From positions 1-27,200 of the forward strand of contig CAKPDF010000018.1 in NCBI GenBank assembly GCA_934148535.1: a stretch of DNA of 27,200 nt. The letters are read 5' to 3'. Below, piece by piece: positions 23,416 to 27,200 of the stretch. The stretch is from an uncultured Bacilli bacterium (GTDB lineage Bacteria; Bacillota_I; Bacilli_A; RF39; UBA660). The notes under the pieces were generated by a model. It had not been told where the DNA came from, ran no database searches, and worked only from the letters and a program-made list of their open reading frames with translations. The position numbers were made by a program, and so were the translations under genes. The number at the start of each line of letters is the position of its first letter. The first letter of the stretch is position 1.

Positions 23416-23442
23416 GAATAGAGAAATCTATTCTTTTTTTTT
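23416..23442 (+). terminator. Terminator after efp
   Basis: A 7-bp stem (GAATAGA at 23416-23422, TCTATTC at 23427-23433) with a GAAA tetraloop is followed by nine T. Confidence 0.92.
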
Positions 23443-23477
23443 GTTATTATAATTTGAAAAAAAGTTTAATTTTATAT

Positions 23478-23634
23478 AATTTTAAAAAATGATATTACTA
23501 GATTTAGAGATTTTAAAAAATAAGTCAATTCTAGTATTTAGATTTTAAATATTATATTAAGCAATTTTAAAAATCTGTAAGACTTTATTAATGAATTTTA
23601 AAAAATGGCGATTTGAATAGTATTTTAAAATATG
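23478..23634. repeat. Recurrent ATTTTAAAAAAT motif upstream of the Rpn-like gene
   Basis: The 290-nt gap 23443-23731 holds no gene. ATTTTAAAAA-type words with a near-palindromic TTTTAAAA core occur at about 23478-23490, 23510-23521, 23563-23574, 23594-23606 and 23621-23632. Two intervals are close to 31-32 nt. They may be protein-binding or bent-DNA elements, or simple AT bias. It is not a CRISPR array: repeats are too short and spacing is uneven. Confidence 0.35.
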
Positions 23635-23731
23635 TTATGGTTAATTTGTAAAAGATGCATTTTTTATATTTATTAAAAGAAAGATAATCATGTGCTAGCG
23701 ATTGAATAATCTTTTTAGAAAGAGGTAATAT

Positions 23732-24733
23732 ATGAATAAAATAACAAAAGAATATTTAAAAGAATTAGATAAAAAAATAAATGAAAGCGAAGAGTTAGAG
23801 TTTATTCCATTAACATTTGATTATGCACTTAAGAATATAGCTGCTAAAAATCAAAAAATATTTAGAAAGTTTATAATAGAAACTACTCATTTAGAAAATA
23901 TTACTGATAAAGATAAATTAGCATTTTTAGATAAAGAGTTAATTAAAAGTACTGCTAAAGAACAAGCAAGAGAAGTTGATTTTTATTTAAGAATAGGTGA
24001 TGATATAGTAATTGATGTAGAAATGAATAGAAAAAAATATAAATATGTTAAAGAAAGAAATACTGTTTATATGGCAAAATTAATAACATTAAAATTAGAA
24101 GTTAATACTAATTATAAAGAGATGCAAACAAAAGAATTTTATCAGGTAAATATAAATAGTGATGAAAGTAAAAAAGAAATATTACCAGAAAGGAAGATAG
24201 AATTACGTTATTCTGATAATAATGAAGATGCTTTTCCTAATTTCAAAATTCTATTAAAAAATCTTGATAGATATAGAGAACTTTGGTATAATGAATCTAG
24301 GAAGTTAAGGTTTGATGAAGTATTTTTAGTAGCATTAACATCTAAAAATTATATAGAGTTATATAATGTATTAGAAACTATTTTATCAAATGATGAACTT
24401 AATGATTTTATGTGGAGTGTGATTGAAATGAATGAAGATAATTTTATATTACATAAGTGGCAAAAAGAGAAGTTTGATAAATTAATAGCAGAAAATATGA
24501 AGGAAGATGCCATTCAAGAAGGTTTAGAACAAGGTTTAGAACAGGGGTTAGAGCAAGGCCTAGAACAAGGTTTAGAGCAAGGAATGGAGATAGGATTAGA
24601 AAAAGGGAAGGAAACTAAAACGATAGAAGTTATTAAAGCTATGTTGAAGAAGAAAATGTCTCATCAAGATATAAGTGATATATCAGGTAAATCCATAAAA
24701 GAAATAGAAGAAATAGAAAAATCTATGAAATAG
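23732..24733 (+). CDS. Rpn / PD-(D/E)XK nuclease family putative transposase-like protein
   Basis: The 333-residue product begins its nuclease-like domain with LEFIPLTFDYALKNI and carries the core REVDFYLRIGDDIVIDVEMN (D83, E97, then N99 where many nucleases have Lys or Gln). This layout matches the PF12784/Rpn family (recombination-promoting nuclease or 'PD-(D/E)XK nuclease family transposase'), common in gut bacteria and often multicopy. A C-terminal tandem GLEQ repeat (five perfect units at residues 264-283, then GMEI, GLEK, GKET) is encoded by 12-bp units from 24521. The last 45 residues look like a small helix-turn-helix (KKKMSHQDISDISGKSIKEI). AGAAAGAGG precedes the ATG. No inverted repeats flank it that I can see, so current mobility is not supported. 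Confidence 0.85.
   Translation: MNKITKEYLKELDKKINESEELEFIPLTFDYALKNIAAKNQKIFRKFIIETTHLENITDKDKLAFLDKELIKSTAKEQAREVDFYLRIGDDIVIDVEMNRKKYKYVKERNTVYMAKLITLKLEVNTNYKEMQTKEFYQVNINSDESKKEILPERKIELRYSDNNEDAFPNFKILLKNLDRYRELWYNESRKLRFDEVFLVALTSKNYIELYNVLETILSNDELNDFMWSVIEMNEDNFILHKWQKEKFDKLIAENMKEDAIQEGLEQGLEQGLEQGLEQGLEQGMEIGLEKGKETKTIEVIKAMLKKKMSHQDISDISGKSIKEIEEIEKSMK
24521..24580 (+). repeat. Five 12-bp tandem units encoding GLEQ
   Basis: Units read ggn/ttn/gar/car with synonymous differences between copies (for example GGTTTAGAACAA, GGGTTAGAGCAA, GGCCTAGAACAA). Conservation at protein level despite DNA drift argues for selection on the peptide repeat. Length change in 12-bp steps would keep the frame. 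Confidence 0.85.
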
Positions 24734-24758
24734 ATAAAGAAAATCTATTTCTTTTTTT
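24727..24758 (+). terminator. Terminator of the Rpn-like gene
   Basis: A 9-bp stem (GAAATAGAT at 24727-24735, ATCTATTTC at 24743-24751), with the stop codon in the stem, is followed by seven T. Confidence 0.9.
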
Positions 24759-24768
24759 GTTAACTTTA

Positions 24769-24797
24769 TTGATTTTTAAATCTAGTTATATTATTAT
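24769..24797 (+). promoter_or_regulatory. Promoter of the orphan-recombinase-tdk operon
   Basis: TTGATT (24769-24774), a 17-nt spacer and TATTAT (24792-24797). It is the only candidate between the preceding terminator and the first gene. Confidence 0.5.
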
Positions 24798-24814
24798 TAG
24801 TTTGGTGATGTAGT

Positions 24815-25522
24815 ATGAGTAAAGACATTAAAAATAATTGTAGAGGTTATAAATTAATGTTTGTTCCTTTTATGGGTGGAGAAGATTATGCTTTTATGTA
24901 TAATGGTTCTTTTAGATTGGAAGAATTAGATCAATTTACAAGTAGATTTGATGATATACAAGATATGGTTTCCAATATAAATTTTCGCTTACCAAAAGAA
25001 GAGAGATTAGATATTATTGATGCATATATTGAAAGAATAGGGGGTAAAAAAGCTAAATATGAAGTAATATATTCTAGTGATTTATATGATTTTTCTAAAG
25101 TTATTAGTTGTTATAATGATTATTTAATTAATAACCCTAAATATTTTAGAACCAAATCTCCAGTTAGATTTGTTAATGGTAAAAGTTCTGAATATCTTTC
25201 TTTGGCTAGTGAAATTAGAGATTGTTGTCGTATTTATTTTCAAGATAAGAATTATAGAAAAATTAGAGGAGCTTATTTTGAATTAAAAAGATTAGGACTT
25301 AGTTCTAGAGTAACCTATAAAAATACTATTGATTCCTCAGATTATGAATATTTTACAAATGATCCTTATTTAGATTATTTATTTAATGGTGGTGATTCTC
25401 CTGATTGGGATGAAATATATAATCACTACGGTCATGAGGAACTTTTTGGAAAAGTTAGAAAAGTTAAAAAATTAGAAGGAGTTAATTTAAATAGGGGTAA
25501 TATTAATGAAGGAAATAAATGA
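24815..25522 (+). CDS. Uncharacterised 235-residue protein
   Basis: I do not recognise this family. The product is soluble-looking, with no signal or membrane span, rich in Tyr, Asp and Lys. Visible stretches include YKLMFVPFMGGEDYAFMYNG near the N-terminus, EIRDCCRIYFQDKNYRKIRGAYFELKRLG in the middle and an acidic segment (DPYLDYLFNGGDSPDWDEIYNHYG) before a Lys- and Asn-rich tail. GGTGATG lies just upstream of the ATG. Its last 17 nt overlap the recombinase gene, so the two are translationally coupled, but no function follows from that. Confidence 0.82.
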   Translation: MSKDIKNNCRGYKLMFVPFMGGEDYAFMYNGSFRLEELDQFTSRFDDIQDMVSNINFRLPKEERLDIIDAYIERIGGKKAKYEVIYSSDLYDFSKVISCYNDYLINNPKYFRTKSPVRFVNGKSSEYLSLASEIRDCCRIYFQDKNYRKIRGAYFELKRLGLSSRVTYKNTIDSSDYEYFTNDPYLDYLFNGGDSPDWDEIYNHYGHEELFGKVRKVKKLEGVNLNRGNINEGNK

Positions 25523-26384
25523 TTTTATTGAATATTTACAAGTAATAAAAAAAGATTCAAATTATACTTTAGATAGTTATGAGTATGATTTAAAAGAATA
25601 TTATAATGTGGTTTCTAAAATAATTGATATTAATAAGAATGACGTTAATAAATATTTAGAATATTTGTATAATAAGAAATATAATAGAAATACTATTTCT
25701 AGAAAACTATCTGCAGTTAGGAGTATGTATAAGTATTTAGTTAGAGAAAATAAAATTTCAGTTAATTATTTTAAAGATGTTAGCAATCCTAAGAAGGAGG
25801 CTAGTCTGCCTAAATATGTAGATGATAATGATTTAGAAAAAATGTTTAAAGTTAGTGATTTGAATAGTTCATTAGGTCAAAGAAATAGACTTATTTTAGA
25901 AATGCTTTACGCTACAGGGGTGAGAGTTAGTGAATTAGTTTCTATAAAAATTAGTAATATTAATTTTTATGATAATACTATTAAGATATTAGGTAAGGGT
26001 AGTAAAGAGAGAATAGTTATATATGGTAGTTTTTGTGAAGATATTTTAAATATGTATTTATCTTCTGGTAGGAAGAAATTACTTATTCATGGTGATAGTG
26101 ATTTTCTATTTTTAAATAAAAATGGTGGCAGATTATCTACTAGGTCTGTTAGAAATATAATAGATGATATTGTGTTTAAATGCTCTTTAGATTATCATGT
26201 GTCACCACATACTTTAAGACATACTTTTGCTACTGATATGTTAAATGCAGGTGCTGATTTGGTTTCGGTACAGGAACTTTTAGGGCATAGTTCTTTAAAT
26301 ACAACTAGTATTTATACTCATGTTAGTAATGCTCAAATTAAAAAGGTATATGATTTTGCTCATCCAAGAGCTAAAGAGAGGTAA
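25506..26384 (+). CDS. XerC/XerD-family tyrosine recombinase
   Basis: The 292-residue product has an N-terminal SAM-like core-binding domain (about 1-90, with RNTISRKLSAVRSMYKYLVR) and a catalytic domain with the full set: R140 (ATGVRVSEL), K164 (GKGSKER), H235 and R238 (HTLRHTFAT), H261 (LLGHSSLNTTSIYTH) and nucleophile Y270. Spacings match E. coli XerD. The C-terminal tail VYDFAHPRAKER is closer to that of XerC, so I leave the symbol open. Chromosomal Xer enzymes resolve chromosome dimers at dif. Context (housekeeping operon with tdk, no phage or integron genes) favours that role over a mobile integrase. It overlaps the preceding gene by 17 nt and lies 5 nt before tdk. Confidence 0.92.
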   Translation: MKEINDFIEYLQVIKKDSNYTLDSYEYDLKEYYNVVSKIIDINKNDVNKYLEYLYNKKYNRNTISRKLSAVRSMYKYLVRENKISVNYFKDVSNPKKEASLPKYVDDNDLEKMFKVSDLNSSLGQRNRLILEMLYATGVRVSELVSIKISNINFYDNTIKILGKGSKERIVIYGSFCEDILNMYLSSGRKKLLIHGDSDFLFLNKNGGRLSTRSVRNIIDDIVFKCSLDYHVSPHTLRHTFATDMLNAGADLVSVQELLGHSSLNTTSIYTHVSNAQIKKVYDFAHPRAKER

Positions 26385-26389
26385 TAGAT

Positions 26390-27064
26390 ATGGATAATAG
26401 AAGAATAGTTAATGGTAGTAGTAATAATAATTTTAATAAGTTGGTATTTTATTATGGACCAATGGAAAGTGGAAAAACTAGGGATATAATTAAACTTTTG
26501 CATAGTAAAAAAGAAGATGGCTTTTATCCTGTACTTATGAAACCACTTAAGGATAGTAAAGCAGATAATTATATTTCTAGTAGAGATGGTGGTAGTGCTA
26601 AAGTTGATATATTAATTAGTGATGATATGGATATTTATATGGCTATTGCTAATTATATTAGAGGCAACATAATTAGTTGTATTGTAGTAGATGAGGCTCA
26701 ATTTTTAAATAAAAATCAAGTTATACAATTAGCGTCTATAGTTGATATTTTGGGTATAGATGTATATTGTTATGGGCTTTTAACTGATTTTCAAAATAAT
26801 ATGTTTGAGGGTAGCAAAACTCTTATGGAATGGGCAGATGATAAGATTGAGATAGAAAGAACTTGTTCATGTGGTAGAAAAAGAATATTTAATATAAGGA
26901 TTGATGATGACGGTAATAGAATAATGGAAGGACAGCAGGTTTCTATTGATGGTGAAGAAAATGGTGTAACTTATTTTTCTTTTTGTAGGCAGTGTACTAG
27001 TATTCTTAATAGAGAGACAAATGCAAAAAAAATAATTGTGAAGAAGAAAAGTTTAAAACCATAA
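26390..27064 (+). CDS. tdk: Thymidine kinase (type II)
   Basis: The enzyme phosphorylates thymidine with ATP in pyrimidine salvage. The 224-residue product has the P-loop GPMESGKT (23-30), the catalytic DEAQF (101-105, Glu102), CYGLLTDFQNNMFEGSKTL (127-145, lasso region) and a zinc site with C159, C161, C199 and C202. The first cysteine pair is C-x-C here, where this family usually has C-x-x-C. The N-terminal 16 residues are an Asn-rich extension compared with the common start. GAGAGG precedes the ATG, which lies 5 nt after the recombinase stop. A terminator follows. Confidence 0.94.
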   Translation: MDNRRIVNGSSNNNFNKLVFYYGPMESGKTRDIIKLLHSKKEDGFYPVLMKPLKDSKADNYISSRDGGSAKVDILISDDMDIYMAIANYIRGNIISCIVVDEAQFLNKNQVIQLASIVDILGIDVYCYGLLTDFQNNMFEGSKTLMEWADDKIEIERTCSCGRKRIFNIRIDDDGNRIMEGQQVSIDGEENGVTYFSFCRQCTSILNRETNAKKIIVKKKSLKP

Positions 27065-27074
27065 TTTTATTTAT

Positions 27075-27101
27075 AGAAGGTACGCCCCTTCTTTTTCTTT
27101 T
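27075..27101 (+). terminator. Terminator after tdk, with alternative stem
   Basis: A 6-bp stem (AGAAGG at 27075-27080, CCTTCT at 27087-27092) precedes TTTTCTTTT. CGCCCC (27083-27088) can instead pair with GGGGCG (27106-27111); the two stems share bases 27087-27088 and exclude each other. Confidence 0.7.
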
Positions 27102-27177
27102 GCTTGGGGCGATATAAAAATAACGTGAAATGAAAAAGTAAAATCCAGTTTCACAAAGTAAATTTGAAATGTATAAG

Positions 27178-27200
27178 AAACGTCCATATTTCGGACGTTT
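27178..27200. terminator. Hairpin at the window end, possible terminator
   Basis: An 8-bp stem (AAACGTCC at 27178-27185, GGACGTTT at 27193-27200) reaches the last base. A T tract may follow outside the window; the minus strand continues TTTCTTATAC. GTGAAA (27125-27130) and TTTCAC (27149-27154) form another small inverted pair in the same gene-free tail. Confidence 0.4.

Noticed and set aside
23478..23634. Possible CRISPR array
   Set aside because: The repeated words are only 12-13 bp, imperfect, unevenly spaced and AT-only; no cas genes are in the window.
23732..24733. Rpn-like gene as an intact mobile element
   Set aside because: I see no flanking terminal inverted repeats or target duplications, and the gene has its own ribosome site and terminator like its neighbours.

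Overview
The window is very AT-rich bacterial DNA (roughly three quarters A+T) with Bacillota (Firmicutes)-type gene content. TGA serves as a stop codon (ends at 7494, 14483 and 25522) and tryptophan is TGG, so the standard bacterial code is in use. Peptidoglycan genes (class B PBP, LD-carboxypeptidase, polysaccharide deacetylase) argue for a walled cell. A T-box, a one-chain glycyl-tRNA synthetase and very low GC suggest an uncultured low-GC Bacilli lineage related to walled relatives of Mollicutes. That placement is inference.

Layout. 1-1081: the 3' end of an unidentified upstream unit with its terminator, then about 900 bases of decayed sequence holding a broken IS3-type orfA. 1082-5962: rpoD, then a T-box-led operon of glyQS, an orphan, a HELLH zincin-like protein and a small membrane protein. 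6061-8881: a protein with a C-terminal Nudix domain, tRNA-Cys on the minus strand, a pseudouridine synthase and a DUF1294 protein. 9134-11368: a long U32-family protein. 11445-11741: a compact locus that looks like a type I toxin-antitoxin module, with a 24-residue hydrophobic peptide and a convergent small RNA of about 73 nt. 11868-13064: a DUF4143 ATPase. 13103-13351 (minus): a thioredoxin-fold protein that probably starts at ATT. 13476-20271: polysaccharide deacetylase, topA with an M29 aminopeptidase, an S66 carboxypeptidase, nfo and a DUF2624-like gene. 20395-23415: class B PBP, rpmG (55 codons) and efp. 23732-27064: an Rpn/PD-(D/E)XK protein with GLEQ repeats, an orphan, a XerC/D recombinase and thymidine kinase.

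Most genes serve housekeeping roles in transcription, translation, DNA topology and repair, and the cell wall, in short operons closed by clear intrinsic terminators. Many promoters carry a TGN extended -10. Several starts are revised here because a -10 box or Shine-Dalgarno excludes the longest frame (rpoD, the pseudouridine synthase, U32, the DUF4143 ATPase, M29). The accessory signals most worth checking are the candidate toxin-antitoxin locus, paired direct repeats upstream of two genes, the Nudix fusion, the compact glyQS T-box, and the ATT-start single-cysteine thioredoxin-like gene.
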